64,000 nt of DNA, from NCBI RefSeq assembly GCF_028640845.1, contig NC_080541.1:176813502-176877501 (forward strand), read 5' to 3'. Positions 33,526-46,737 of the stretch are shown here, in pieces. The translations under genes and the position numbers were made by a program. The notes beneath the pieces were generated by a model. It did no database searches and was not told the origin of the DNA. It saw only the letters and a program-made list of their open reading frames with translations. The first letter of the stretch is position 1, and each line of letters begins with the position of its first letter. The DNA is from Ahaetulla prasina. Its lineage: Eukaryota; Chordata; Lepidosauria; Squamata; Colubridae.

Positions 33526-34289
33526 TTAAAAAAAAACTTTTGGGACCCCATTTAGAGGAATGAGCAGGAATGTCTCCAAATACTGCAGGACAGGTTTGGC
33601 ACATTCTGAAGTAAATGAAACCCTATACTTTACTATTTTAAAAGCATACCTAATTGTCTTAACTAAGAAGTGTAACTAATTAATTATCCCAGACGTTAAG
33701 TAATCCCTAAATTCAATGCAGTTCTGGAATAAATTAGGAGGTCATTGAATCTCACTATTGACTATTGAAAAGATTTTTGTAAGCCACTGGCAATATGCAG
33801 TTACAAATATTTAAACAGTATTATTAGCATGTATTAAATTGGGAGATACCATGTGTGTGTCCATCCAATTGTTGGACTAGGCTGGAAAAAGATGTCCTGA
33901 AAAAAATCTTATGTGATGACAAAAAGTTGATAGTGACATGATGACGCTATATTAAATATTAAGTAAAATAATCTGGAAAAGGAGGGAATGAAAAGAGTGT
34001 GCTACTTTTGCACCCCTGCAAACACTCAACTTTTTCCAACTAATCTAAACACTATTTTAAACTACTTAGGAGACTTGCTTCAAAGTGTCTATCAAAATCT
34101 GTTGTGCTCTAAAGATGTGAAAAAGGGGTAGAAATTTTATTTATTTATTTTCTCCACAAAGAAACCTAGATGACAAGATGTTTACTGTGGGACAATAAAA
34201 TTCCCAGGCCCTGTAGCTTCTTCAAATTTAGCCATTTCCTAAAATCAAAATAAATTTCTATCCCTCTTGATTTTTCCTATAGTTCTTTT
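33526..34289. other. Unannotated AT-rich sequence
   Basis: Nothing recognised apart from a short TTTA run at 34136-34150. Confidence 0.45.
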
Positions 34290-34559
34290 CTACTGGACTA
34301 ATGATTCTGTCATATTATCCCTTGGCACCTCTGTGTTTGACTCCTTTAAATCTGCAAGTCCATAAAAAACTAAATCACACCCTTTGCATAATTGTATTGA
34401 GTTGCATAATGATATATGAGCTTGAATCCAATAGCTTTTATGTTTTTCATGTTTAAATTTTTTAACAGATTTTACTGTGTCATGTATCACACCTGCAAAT
34501 TCTGGTTTTGATACTGGTTTTGTTTGGTGTTCAGACCTGAACATAAAGAAATAAAGCAA
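34290..34559 (-). other. Unrecognised minus-strand open frame with splice-acceptor-like start
   Basis: An 89-codon frame (SKPEFAGVIHDTVKSVKKFK, then CKGCDLVFYGLADLKESN) with protein-like composition. On its own strand it is preceded by a pyrimidine-rich tract and TTCAG near 34540. It could be an exon of a gene on the minus strand, a retrocopy remnant or a transposon piece. No family is recognised. Confidence 0.2.
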
Positions 34560-35372
34560 AGAATAAGAAGACTTTTAATAAACTTGCTTATATAAACAAA
34601 CAATAGAGATGGAAGGAAGTATTTAAGCTCATGAGTCCAACCCGCTGTGCAGAAGTCTACATTAAAGTATCAGAAGATTTCCTAGTTTGAATCGTCTATT
34701 GAATGAAGGAGAACTCACAACCTCTCTGGGTAATTGTTCTAACAGGAATTTAGGTAATGTTTGTCTCCAAGAATCAAAATGTTCCTGTGGTACCAAATTA
34801 GCTCTCTTGAGGGTAAAACAAGACTCGTGGGACCTACCAATTTAACTCAGACGGGAGAGCAGGGCAGAGGAACAGGAGAAGGAGAAACTTATGGTGGCTT
34901 GAATTGGAGCAGGGAAGACAAAACATCAAAAAGCCACATCTAAAGTATGAATTACCATTGCACTGATCAATGGCATTTCTGCATTAATGTCTCTGTATGA
35001 TATAAGCATAGCTTTGATCTTCAAGAATATTTGACCCTAAAATAATATGAAGCTGTGAACTTGAATAACCTGAACTGAGTTACTTTCTTCATAGATTTCT
35101 TTTCATACAACAGAGAGAAAATGTGTGTTTGAGTCACCAGTTACAGACTTCTGAGTGAGACAATGGTTTGGGCACTTTATTGAAATTCTTATCTCCTTAG
35201 CTTTTACCATGAAAGTCTGTCAACCTTTCTATCCACTCCATTGTGCTGTAGCACAAAAGTCATTTTTTTCACGTTCCAAGCTCTTATCATATCCTCCGCA
35301 TTCTTCAGGTTTGCTATGTTTCGCAAAGTAGTTTTTCCTGCCTTGAATGGATAGACTTCCATACCTATACAG

Positions 35373-35446
35373 CAGGGGTGGGTTCTACTTACCTTTACTA
35401 CCAGTTCGCATCGTGCCCGCATATGCGCACTCACTCTGCTCCACTG
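35373..35446. mobile_element. Minimal hAT-type element (74 bp)
   Basis: It starts CAGGGGTGGGTTCTAC, ends CTGCTCCACTG, and is flanked by an exact octamer ctatacag (35365-35372, 35447-35454). It is too short to hold anything but ends and a CATATGCGCA core. Confidence 0.85.
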
Positions 35447-36199
35447 CTATACAGGTATCCTAGAAGAAATTTTCCTTGAACCAGGGAGAAATGTGGGCTA
35501 ATTTCTGCCTCCTTTTCTTTCCTGGCAGTACCACCTGGACTCTAGTAGGCTTGGCTTGGCACGTGACTAGTGCAATGGGGTGGAAGGCAATTGCCTTCCA
35601 TCTGTGTCCTAAATGGCAGCTGTGCCCCTTTGCGTGCTCAGTGCCCTGAAGACTTCATGCTCTGAGCATTAGCTATGCTCTTTTCAGCCATGTGCAATTC
35701 GGGGGGACTGTTCCTGCTTCAGATGGAAGAAATGGACAGAAAAACCCAGAAATAGTGAAGCAAATATAGTGTTCTTTCCCAGCCCTACTGACATGACTCA
35801 TTTTACCATCTTTGGGCATATGTTGAATGTAGATTGTATAACTACAATATGTGTCAGTGTGTGTGTATGTGTGTGCATGTGTGTGTGTGTTTATGGTGTA
35901 TATTTGTGATATAACCACATATATACACAGTAAAAAGAAATGGCCTTTACAAGTTAATCAAACTGGGTTTATTGGTGGTTACTGCAAACTGGGCCTCGAG
36001 AAGCATAATCGGGCATAATTGCTTTCCACTGAAGATTCAGAGGCAATTCTTTTTCCTTTGTAATTCTTTTCTCTAAGTTCTGTTCTTTTCTTCTCCACAG
36101 CTTGCTGTCTCCTTGGTCTAATTTGTCCTGCCATATGATTTGAGGTCTCTGCTTATCCTGAAAGAGTAGCCAGCGAAGCAGGCAAGTGGGTGCCCACAC

Positions 36200-39100
36200 C
36201 TTGACCCAGAACCATGGCAGAAAAATGCAGTGAGGGGTTACTGGTGAGTCTGGGGATCCCTTGTGGATTCTGCAATATTGTGCTTGCGATGTTGGTATTA
36301 AAAAAAGAAGAAGAGAGGGTGTCTCTCTTGGAAACTGGGGAAGTCCAAAGGATTGGATGGAAGAAGTGTCTCTTTCAGACTTTTGGATACTGTTTAAAAC
36401 ATCCAGCCCTTTTTGTTCCTCACCCTCCCCACTTGAATGATTTGGGGACTGGCTGGCTATTGCATTGGGCCTGGAGCTGCATACTGTATATGAAGGAGCT
36501 CTCTGCTAATCACCATTCCCCACCTTCGGTTACCTCCTCTTATCAGGATAGTCCCAGAAGAAGAAGCAGGATGGGTGGGAAACTTCCTAGGCCTAATCAC
36601 CAGAATTTAACCTGAGTATGAAGCTGACTAGGGGAAGGAATGAAGTAGAAAACCTGTATTGAACATAGATCTAATTTATTCAGGAGGTGAACTGTGACAG
36701 TATTGGAGTCTATAGTAAGTAGTTACATAGGAAGTCAGGCTCGGTGCTGGGATATAGCCGGACCAGATTATGGTCTGCTAGAGTATTTACATTTTTAATG
36801 AGACTGGAAAATAGGACTCTTACTTTGCTTCTTTAATGCCCCTTGATTATGATTCCTGTCCCAAATAGTGTAGACCGAAGAATGCAGGAAGTGCCTTCCC
36901 CAGGCATTACTTCTTCAGAGGTAATGTTACTTCCTCTGAAGTGCTGTAAAGACACCAAGCATTGCCCAGGAAACAGTCAGTGTCCAGCAGGTGGGAAAAG
37001 TTTGGCTCCAGTATGCTGCTATTTGTTTGTGGTTTGGGTTTCTACATTGACAAAGAATGGGGCTCCCAGGAGACGCCTGAAATAGCTTGCACCTCAGCCA
37101 GAGGCACCATGCCAGTGTCAGTACTGGAACATGTGGGGGAAGGGAGTCAGATAGCTGCAAGACATATTTATGTATATATAAGCACACACATAATTGCAGA
37201 CATAAAGAACACAGACTCTTTTCTGCAATGTTTCACAAGCATTGGTCATTCCTTTGGACATATTTTTGTGTATTCAAATTGTCTGAGAGTATTACATATT
37301 ATGCAAATACGATTTGCATTCATATTTACTTGCAATCAATACAGTAATATGCACCACTCCCCCCCCCATGCATAAGGACACTTCTCTGACCACTTTTATC
37401 AATTCAGAGGGATATGCATAGAAGAACTGGCCACTATGACTCTGCTTTCTAGTATCTTTCCTATTCAGTTTTCATTGCTAGGAAGTAACACTGATCAGCC
37501 AGCATTAATCCATTTGAAAAAACAGACATAAGAAAGTGCTTGTCTTTTGCTGGTCTGTGTTGTATTGGTTTGATTCCAGGCAGCAAAGTGTGTGTGTGTG
37601 TGAAAGCAGTTGGCTGCTTTGAACTGTTCACACTGCTGTTGAAAGTCTCCTAGTAGAGATTTACAAATGCTTGTGTTTCTTACCCCTATTGTATGTAGTA
37701 CATTGCATTTCTTCCTGCATGCATGATGAACATTTTTGCCTTCTTCCTTTTATGTTATTTTGTCTGTTATTGACTAATGCTCAGGAGCTCTTTTGGGGTA
37801 GCAGTGTACACCCCAGGATAGAAATGAAGAGGGTAGACTAGAACACAGAACAAGCCCATGTTGCCTAGGCAGCAGCTGCTTTGGGAATGCTGCTGTTAAG
37901 GATATAATTGTCACTGTCTGTACTTTCTGCTCATTATTTTCCTTGACCTCACTATTTATAGTTCTTTGTCCTAGCCATGTATACATGTTTCCAAAGTGGC
38001 AACCCAAATGGACCTCTATATGAGCAGAAGATCGGCATGCTCTTTCTCAAGAAAGAGCTGGTCAGCCAGTTGATTGCCTTATCTGTACATGTTCTGAGCA
38101 GGACCCTCCAAATCTGCAGCAGATTTTGCTTGCCTGTATAGGCAAGCAACACAACAAGCTTAGAGTCCCTCAGAGTAACACTTACATTTTCAGTGATATT
38201 CCTTAGATAACCTGCTCCATGCAGTGAGCAGGAAGGCAGCAAGTGAAGGCTTGGCTCCAATTCACTTCCCATTTCTATGTACTGTCAGAAGTAGCTTCTT
38301 TATTATACACAGCAACAGGGGGAAATGCATCTCAGAATTGGAAAAAGTGTGCTGTGGGCCATGAAAGTTTAGTATAATATTTGAGACAGAACTGGGCAGG
38401 CTGCAGCCCATAAGCCATGTGTACCCACTTTTAGCTTTTGTTACCAGTCTCTTTTATGAGTCTGCTTCCTGGAATCACGTTACAATGCACTGTACGTAAT
38501 ACACTTGATGGCAAAGCACCAAACCATAACCATGAAATTTAACAAAATTTTTTAGCAAAAACAAAAGAAGATGAAACCCTTTGTAACACCTAGACAACTA
38601 AAAGGTGAAACCTGAAAATGTGGAGCAGGACCAAAAATCCTACTTCACTTGATGACATTATTATATCATAGCTCTGTCTCTCTGCAGTTCTCAACTATTG
38701 AAGAAAGTAACAACAAAGAAAAACAAAACAAATGTAGCCTCTGATTTTAAAAATGCAACAACGTTGTTTCATTCATTTAAACCTATTCTAATCAATTTCT
38801 AATTCAGTTTGGGAGTCACATACTGTTTTTTGGGGGAAAGAATATTGAACAAATCACTAGGAGAGCATTCTTACTTATAGAGCCTGCATCTGGCATGAAA
38901 ACCTTTAATTGGTCCCATACATCATGTGTGGATGGGTCACTGGGGCAGCCATCAAGAGCTTTCTGGGCCACAGGGAAGATGCTAATCCCCTCATTGCTGC
39001 CTAGGCATTCTTGAAATAGCATCATAAGCCCATCATACACTAATAACCTAGGGCAAAATAGATTCAGCATCTTATAGCCTATTGCTGTTCTGTTGCTCTT

Positions 39101-39945
39101 TGTGAGATGTGTAGCCTTATCAATTGGTTTAATAAATAAATTAAATACTTTCCTTAGATTCTTCCCTTTAGGGATTAATCATTATTGTTAATTCCTTATG
39201 AGTATCTCTTTCTTATGAATATCATTTTGCTTATAATTTTAAATAAACAAACAAGTCCTAGGAAAATATGTTTCAGTGTGAAAACCATAGAGAATTTTCT
39301 CAACAGAGATTACTGGGTGCTCAGACATGCGTAAAAACCTTTCTATCCTTTTTGATACATTTTCAACTCCTACTCATTTTCTTATGGAATTATTTCATTG
39401 CAACTCACTTTGGTCCATTTGTGACTTGGATTTTGCTCCACAAGTAAATTTTTAGTAATCCAGTCCCTTTTCAATGATTCTTCAGTATCTGGATCTTATT
39501 AAAACTAATGCTTGACAGAAGGCTCCATTCTGATGTTTGAACGTGGACAATGCAACATAAGATAAATATGAAACTGTGAATGATGCAACATTTTGCTTTG
39601 ATTTCTGCATTTTATTATATGTATTCACACATCAAGAAATTAACTTCCTAATTAAGTGAACTGTAGCATTTAGCTACAGTTGCTTGACGTTGGTTTTTTC
39701 TAGGGAGCATAATGGACAAACATTGTAGAGATTATTAGTAACTGGATAGCTTTGTTGGCAAATGGAGTTAAATAAAGAATAACACTGAGCTCTGGGTAAC
39801 TATTTTAAGCCTATATTGTCTTTTCCAACTAAATGTTCTCTAAGATGTCGTAGGACTGCTGTTAGGAATTCTACAGTCACAGTTCCCATATCATGCATAT
39901 GGAAAGGTCCCAGTTTGGAAAGCTGTTGACAGAATTTCTACTGTT
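36200..39945. other. Unannotated sequence, 3.7 kb
   Basis: No interspersed repeat is obvious, which is unusual for this window, and no exon could be proven. A Kozak-like ATGG at 36214 followed by CTG|GTGAGT at 36244 was seen and not accepted. (TG)n at 37588-37602. Confidence 0.4.
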
Positions 39946-39949
39946 ATGC

Positions 39950-40322
39950 AGGGTGGTTATTAAGTGAGTGTCAAACGGCACCGTTTGATTTTACAATCTT
40001 TTTTTTTGCCATAGTTGTTAAGCAAATCACTGCGATCGTTAAGTGAATTATGCAGTTGTAAAGCTTAATCAAAGGCTTTCCCCTTGACTTTGCTTGTTGG
40101 AAGGCACTTGGGAAGATTGTAAATGGCAATCACATGACTCTGAAATGCTGCAATCATTGTTAATATATGCTGGTGGAAAAAGTGCCCAAATTTGGATCAC
40201 ATAACCATGAGGATGCTGCCATGGTAATGAGTTTGAGGACCGGTTATAAATCTCTTTTCTCAGTGCTGCCATAACTTTGATCAGTTTCTAAATGAATGGT
40301 TGTAAGTCAAGGACTACTTATA
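39950..40322. mobile_element. Long-TIR DNA element, degraded
   Basis: Similar in plan to 45407-45750 and 50772-51152: GGTTATTAAGTGAGTG at the left and GTTGTAAGTCAAGGACTACT at the right, with GTTAAGTGAAT units between. Left end eroded. Confidence 0.55.
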
Positions 40323-40451
40323 CAGTATTAGAATTGCCTATATTGCTTCCAACACAGTGAAGATTTTTATCCTGATTTTTGAAGAATTGATTCCTCACAA
40401 TTCCCCACATCATTTTAGTCTCCTAAAATATATCCAGTTCTAATAAACCAA

Positions 40452-40811
40452 TAAACTCTAGCGGCGCAGTGGCTCAGTGGCTAAGACATTGAGCTTGTCA
40501 ATAGAAAGTTCAGCAGTTCAATGGTTCGAATCCCTAGTGCCACGTAATGGAGTGAGCTCCCATTACTTTCCCCAGCTTCTGCCAACCTAGCAGTTCGAAA
40601 GCATGTAAAGATGCAAAAAGAAAAATAGGGACCACCTTTGGTGAGAAGGTAACAACTTTCCGTGCACCTTTGGTGTTTAGTCATGTTGGCCACATAACCA
40701 CAGAGATGTCTTCGGACAGCATTGGCTCTTCAGCTTTGAAACGGAGATGAGCACCACCCCCTAGAGTCGGGAACAACTAGTACATATGTGCGAGGGGAAC
40801 CTTTACCTTTA
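40452..40811 (+). mobile_element. Sauria-type SINE
   Basis: A tRNA-like head with box A (TGGCTCAGTGG, 40470-40480) and box B (GGTTCGAATCC, 40522-40532). Then a conserved body (TCATGTTGGCCACATAACCA), a GAGTCGGGAACAACTAG block and a BovB-like CCTTTACCTTT end. The target duplication ctaataaaccaa is exact (40440-40451, 40812-40823). Sauria SINEs are squamate-wide and are moved by BovB LINEs. Confidence 0.93.
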
Positions 40812-41742
40812 CTAATAAACCAAGGAAGTACAAGAAAAGAGAAAAAATAGCGGAAGCGTGGCAAGATTTTAAGAAGACAGCACCTTAGCTTTATAGACTC
40901 AATTACTTTGCAGTATATTGGTCTGGGAATAAGACTCCACCCTTCTATTCACAGAATTAATACTACAGAGAGCAAGTATGGCCAAATCAGATCATCCTGG
41001 CTAAAGAAATTGGCTGTTTAATCCAGTTGCTCTACTCAGAGGAGTGAATACAAATCCTGCTATATCCAGAATTCAATATTCAATATATGCAGAATTCAAT
41101 ATTTTTTCCATATTCTGAAGTGACTGGCAAAAAAGATGATGAAAAAGAGATATCAGGTTTGCCAACTAATGAAGAGTTGAGGGGAGCTACAGCAGGCAAT
41201 AAATCTTTTAGGAAGTCAAAACATAGATTGAGATAGAATAGGATGTTGTTATAGCTACAAACATGTATAACTGTTATTCCTGTACAGATTTTAACCATTA
41301 TAGTGGAAGAATCAGTGATAGCAAAAATGTAGTGTTTTGAAGCACAGGAAACAGAGGTTTGAATATTTATCTTTTCTGGATACTGATCCATAAAAATCTG
41401 ACATTCCTCTTTTACAAAGTGTGTGTATTTGTGGGAGAGGGATGAAAAGTTATGTTTGCCAAATATTTGTTACATATCATTTTTATAGGAACTTTATGCC
41501 AGGGGGATAAAGGGAGGGAGAGAAAGAGTTTTTTAAAAATCTTAAGTGATAGCAAGCAGATTCCAAAACAGATTTTGCTGTCTTGGTTTCTCTCCAGTAC
41601 AGTGAACAAATAAGACTAATTTAGTATATCAGGATGGGTGGAGGATAGGTAAATCTGAGAAAAACAGCTTTGTCCATTCCTTTCCTTCCTGAGTCCAGAT
41701 AGACAAAGCTGGGGCTCCAGCCAGTTAGAACATCCCTCTAGG

Positions 41743-41892
41743 CAGGGGTCTCCAACCTTGGCAACTAAGACTTGTGGACTTCAACTCCCAGAATTCCTCA
41801 GCCAGCAAAGCAGGGGTCTCAGCAAAGCTGGCTGAGGAATTTTGAGAGTTGAAGTCCACCAGTCTTAAAGTTGCCAAGGTTGGAGACCCCTG
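41743..41892. mobile_element. hAT-type foldback element
   Basis: A nearly full-length palindrome: GCAGGGGTCTCCAACCTTGG at the left is the exact complement of the right end, and the arms pair through most of the 150 bp. ctctagg is repeated on both sides. A common amniote hAT end (CAGGGGTCTCCAACC). Confidence 0.85.
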
Positions 41893-41900
41893 CTCTAGGC

Positions 41901-44900
41901 TGTCCACAGTGAGTTGAAGACTCAGATAGTGTAGGCAGAAAACCAGTTGGAGAGTTGCTGCAGGATGAACATCTTCTGGAGAAACAATCCAGCGTTTGAT
42001 ACTGCTTAAATTTTAAAGACCTGTCAGAAAACCCAGTAACTATAGGGAAGGCTACTGGCTGGCATGAATCCTGAAATATTAAGCCAGTTGCCTGTTTCAC
42101 AGTGCTGAGATCCATATACAAATGCTCTTTGTTTCTCTGACACTCCTGGAAAATGTGTGTGTAAGTAAGTATGTGTGAACACTTTCTAAAGAGGTGCATT
42201 TCCAACTCCCCCCTCGCCCTATCACCAGTTAGTGCCATTTTTGCTTGTTTATTTTAAGGACATGATGTTTTGTACTTGGAATTGCCATTGCTCTTGCTGG
42301 CACAACAGTTCAGCCAGTGGCTCCTGATTTTTTAGCAGTTTCTCTGTCTGCTTGGGTGCTTACAGCATCTTCTGGAGTATTTTTAGTGGCAAAGGAGCAG
42401 GGGCCACCATGGTGTTGTGTTTATTTCAGAGTCAATGCAAGGGGGTTACGCTCTGAGTTGTGAGGTTGTGAATTAATGTGAGACATTGGACTTGTTTGTG
42501 GAGATTTCAGGAACAGCCTTGGCTCATTCTTGTTGGCCCCTGACCAAGCCACCTCCTGCGCACACTCAAACACACACAGAGGGGGTGCTGAGTCTTTATT
42601 GGGCTGCGGAAGTATGTCTGTTTGGAATAATAAGTTGGAACAGAGGGAGGTGGGGGGGTTGATGTGGATTTTCTGCCTGAGCAGCCCTGGAGAATGGATG
42701 CCCAATCGTCAGCAGGGCCTGAGAAAATAGCCTTAGGATGTATGTGCCTGGCACAGGCCACTTCCCTGCACCCTCCAGAATGACAGGGACAAAACTTCCA
42801 CCTGTGAATGGGGGAGCTAGATAGAGTTAACATCCCATATTTGGGGGAAATACCTTCCCTCCCCAGAAGACAGTTATTGTTACCTGACTGGTTGCCCTTG
42901 TTCCTGAAGTTTAAAGTGAAATTTAGGACAGATGGAGCTTAGGTTGCCTGGCCATGTGTCATCAAACAGGTATCAGTCTCTCTTGGCACCCATATGCTTT
43001 GATGCCTCAGTATTATGATGTGGTGGTAGTGCTGGTCCGTGTTGACCCACAAGGATGCTGTGTGTGAGAAAAGGTATGATAAAATCTTTCTGTCCTCTAG
43101 GATGAATAATGCCAGCAGTGGCTTTGTAAACTCCAAATTTACCAGTTGCTCCTTTCTTTATTGTGCTATTACTGCTGGTATCCTTCTGTTTGTTTTAGTC
43201 AGGGGTCCCACAGTTTGCCTTCTGGAATCTGGATGAAATATTTAATCTTAGTCTGGAGCTCAGACTAGTATCTCAAAAATACTAGCTTGTTTAGCATTGA
43301 AATCTCATTAAACTTCTCAGATATTAAGACTTGGTTGATTTTATTTGATTGTTACCGGTAGTTCTTCTGCTAAACCTCCACAGCATTGCTGGGCCTGATG
43401 ATTTTCATATAATAAAATGCAAGTGGAGGGAGATTTAAATTCTATCCAAATATGAGGCAAAGACTCATTCTTACCTCTTCCAGTAATATCACTTCAAGTC
43501 TGAAAAGCATTATAAAAAAAACTCTTGAGTCCAAAACATTTTTAAAAAATCTATAATGTTCTCTACAATTACCCTTGGAAGTAGGGTAATGTGTGAGAAA
43601 TAGTGGTAACAGCTATCCTACGTTAAAAAACAAAGTAAACTATATTTTATTTTCACTTATTTATTAGCTCATATATTGAAAGTAATTTCGTGTATAACAG
43701 GCATATTGACTTCATCAGCATGCAGGATGCTAAATTATTGATATCCATTTGCAAGTAAGAGCAAGCTAAGTTGGAAACTTTAGAAAGGATGTTTATTTAT
43801 CTACATTCCAAAAGCAGTATAATGTAGCCACCAAGTTTGCAAATACTGCCCGACAGAAATCTTCAAGGCTACAGAATTGTAATTTGTAATTGAAAATGGA
43901 GATGTCTCTCAATGTAAAATCCTACCTGATGCTAAGAAGAAGAACATCTCCTTCACTTAATGTCATTATACCGTATGTATCCATTCTAAAGTCAGGTTGA
44001 GTAAAATCAAGATTTTATGCAAACGCTCAGAGTTTATAACCTAGGAGATTTCTCTATGAAAACAGATGTTCAAGCACCAACACGCTTGGATTCTCTGATG
44101 TGGTGAGATGTGTTTAACAGCATAAGGAAGGGAGAACTCTCATCAGCCCATGTTTTCTCTAAGCAGAGATACCTTTCCCTCCTGCACCCCAGCAGATAGA
44201 TTCAGTGTGAAATTCAGAGGAAACAATATTTCATTGGAAGTATATTTCTTTTTAATGTCCTCTCTTCCCTCCAGAAGATAAATCACAATGCAGGATAACT
44301 TTTGAGCTTTAGATCATGAGATTATATGCAGATCCTGATACGGTTGATATGATAGGATTGATAAGCTTTTTTTCATATCCCCCCCATTATGACAGACATT
44401 GAGTGACAGCTGCTTATTTCATAATATCCAAATTAGATTAATTACAAGCATGTTGTAGTTCTTTGGTGAGTAGGACAAAATGGATTTTAGAGATGTGAAA
44501 TAACTTCAAGTTTTATATGTTCTGAAATATGTGTTCAAGATATTTTAAGAAATACAAGTCTGTATTTGTTTATTCTGGTATAAACATTCATTGCCAGGTT
44601 CTTTCCAGAGAATTTAAAACACATAAATGTAGATAACTTTTAATGGGACCTTTCTCTTGTAATAGACAAATTTTAAAATTACATGGACATTATTCCATAA
44701 TTTTATTACAAGAATTTTGAAATATTTTAATAAAATATTGTATATAATAATTGTGCTATCTGTGGTATTATACTAAGTAATCAGACTAAATACAGCTGTA
44801 TTTAATTTTGATTAAATATATCTGTCTTTTAATATGGGCATTTTTTCCAGCTGACAAGCTTGGCGTCTTTATCTGCTGAGCCATAGCATCTCCTTATCTT

Positions 44901-45400
44901 TAACTGATCATTACTACTATTTTATAATTAAATATTAGTTAAGGTTCCAACCCTACAGTAATGGCATTGGATGACAAGTGGCTTAAATAGACACACATAC
45001 GATTAAGTTGCACAGGTACCATCTATGAGATTTTCCTGAGAATAATTCTCTGAAAAATAGAATGAACTTACTTCTGAATAAACATTCATGATATTATGAA
45101 TAATGATACAGAGTTTGTGGCTTGTGGCATACAAATTTAATAATAAATACAATCATGAAGCATCTTTTTCTTGATGTGTGCTGTTGTGACTAATCCTCCT
45201 AATGTTTTTGTTTGTTTGTTTTGGTAAATTTGAATCAGTGTTGATTCTTGTCAAGTTTTCAGAATTGTTTTGCTGTTGTTTGGATCTGAGGGCTGAGGGA
45301 GAGACTGATGCAAGTCACCCTACTAGTTTAGTGTGTCAGGCATGGCTAGAACTCATAGTCCCGTAGTTTCTAGCCTGCTGCCTTACTGCAGCAAAATGTA
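41901..45400. other. Unannotated sequence, 3.5 kb
   Basis: Contains no repeat or exon that I can name; very AT-rich from about 43250 on. The frames at 42421-42833 overlap on both strands and were rejected. Confidence 0.4.
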
Positions 45401-45406
45401 TAATAC

Positions 45407-45750
45407 AGATAGTCCTCAACTTACAACCATTTGTTTTAGTGACTGTTCAAAGTTACGATGGTGCTGAAAAAAGTGACCACCATCACGTGATCATGATTAG
45501 GTTGCTTGACAACCAACGGGCATTTATAACAGCATCCTGGAATCACATGATGGCCATTTATGACCTTCCCAACTGGCTTCTGACAAGCAAAGTCAGTGAG
45601 AGAAGCTTGGTTCCTTTTACAATTGTGTGATGCCATTAACAATCAGTGGCAAAAAGGGTCATAAAACAGGGTGTGACTCGCTTAATGACCACATGCCTTA
45701 GCAACAGAATTTCCAGTTTCGGTTGTGGTCATAACTTGAGGACTATCTGT
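45407..45750. mobile_element. Long-TIR DNA element
   Basis: The left end CAGATAGTCCTCAACTTACA and right end CATAACTTGAGGACTATCTG are inverted repeats. A TA lies on both sides, which would fit a TA target, although longer duplications were not found. Confidence 0.75.
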
Positions 45751-46384
45751 AGTGGTGAAACATTCCTAAACTAAAGATACAGCATGGATTGAATTTCCTG
45801 TCCTATCTTTGTGTACCGTACCTCTCAGATCTGTTGATAGATGCGTATTTGTTTTTTAATCAGTAATATTGCTTATATTGTAATGTTCTTTGTATGTTGA
45901 ATGTTTGAAAAACTTCTGGTCTGATATTTGTCATGGCTCAAGAAGGCTGCCAGTTGAAGATTAAAAATATTTGTATTCCTGATTTGTATCTCATTTTATG
46001 CTATAGCACATGGTTATTGCTTTATTAATTCTGAATAAAAATTCAATCTTCCCCTTGCTAAAGAGTTGAAGGAACTATCCTAGATCTTATGAGTCTCTGT
46101 TGGAGGTTCTTTATGTTAGACAAGTGATTGCATAAGTATATTCAGTTATTTCAAATAGCCCTTGGATTGCCGCATAAGCTGGAAAATGACTGATAGCTGT
46201 TGTGACATTACTATTACTGGAAAGTGAGGTGTTTAATTCCACATCACCTCTATCCCAAATGTATGTCTTTTTTTGTATTATGGTATTGGTACAACTTGCA
46301 TAGTGTAAATAAGCTAAAACTATTTTCCTATTTCATTTATTTTAAGAGGACAGACCTTTTTTTGTTTTTGTTTTGCTTTTTGGA

Positions 46385-46600
46385 TGAGTTTGTAAGAACA
46401 GCTCTGTTAGATCAGGCTAAGGCCAATCTTCATCCAGCATTTTCTTTCTCTCAGTAACCAACATGATACAACTGGTGTATTCACAAGTAGGAGATATTCC
46501 CAGCAACTGAAATTTGGAGATAGTAATGAATTGATCCTATCTCCTTTTAAAGCTATCCAGGTTAGTAGCCATCCCTATGACTTGTCATAAGGAATTCTCA
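46385..46600 (+). mobile_element. Old LINE-like repeat fragment
   Basis: AAGAACAGCTCTGTTAGATC followed by AAGGCCAATCTTCATCCAGC resembles a common amniote LINE 3' region. Low information. Confidence 0.4.
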
Positions 46601-46737
46601 TATTTTTAAAATTAGTTTTGTTGAAGGTTTTAAAGAGAACATAAGAACTAACACAAACTAATATGAAATAGAGAAAACAAAGGAAAAGAGATACAAGGAA
46701 AAAAGAAAAAAATAGTAGTGGAAAAGAATAATAGCTC

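Noticed and set aside
36214..36246. Possible alternative first exon (ATGGCAGAAAAATGCAG... then GTGAGT)
   Set aside because: Good start and donor signals, but no CpG promoter, no upstream elements and an equally long frame on the other strand. Too weak.
40461..40540. A tRNA gene, from boxes A and B
   Set aside because: No cloverleaf acceptor stem closes; the body and exact target duplication show it is a Sauria-type SINE.
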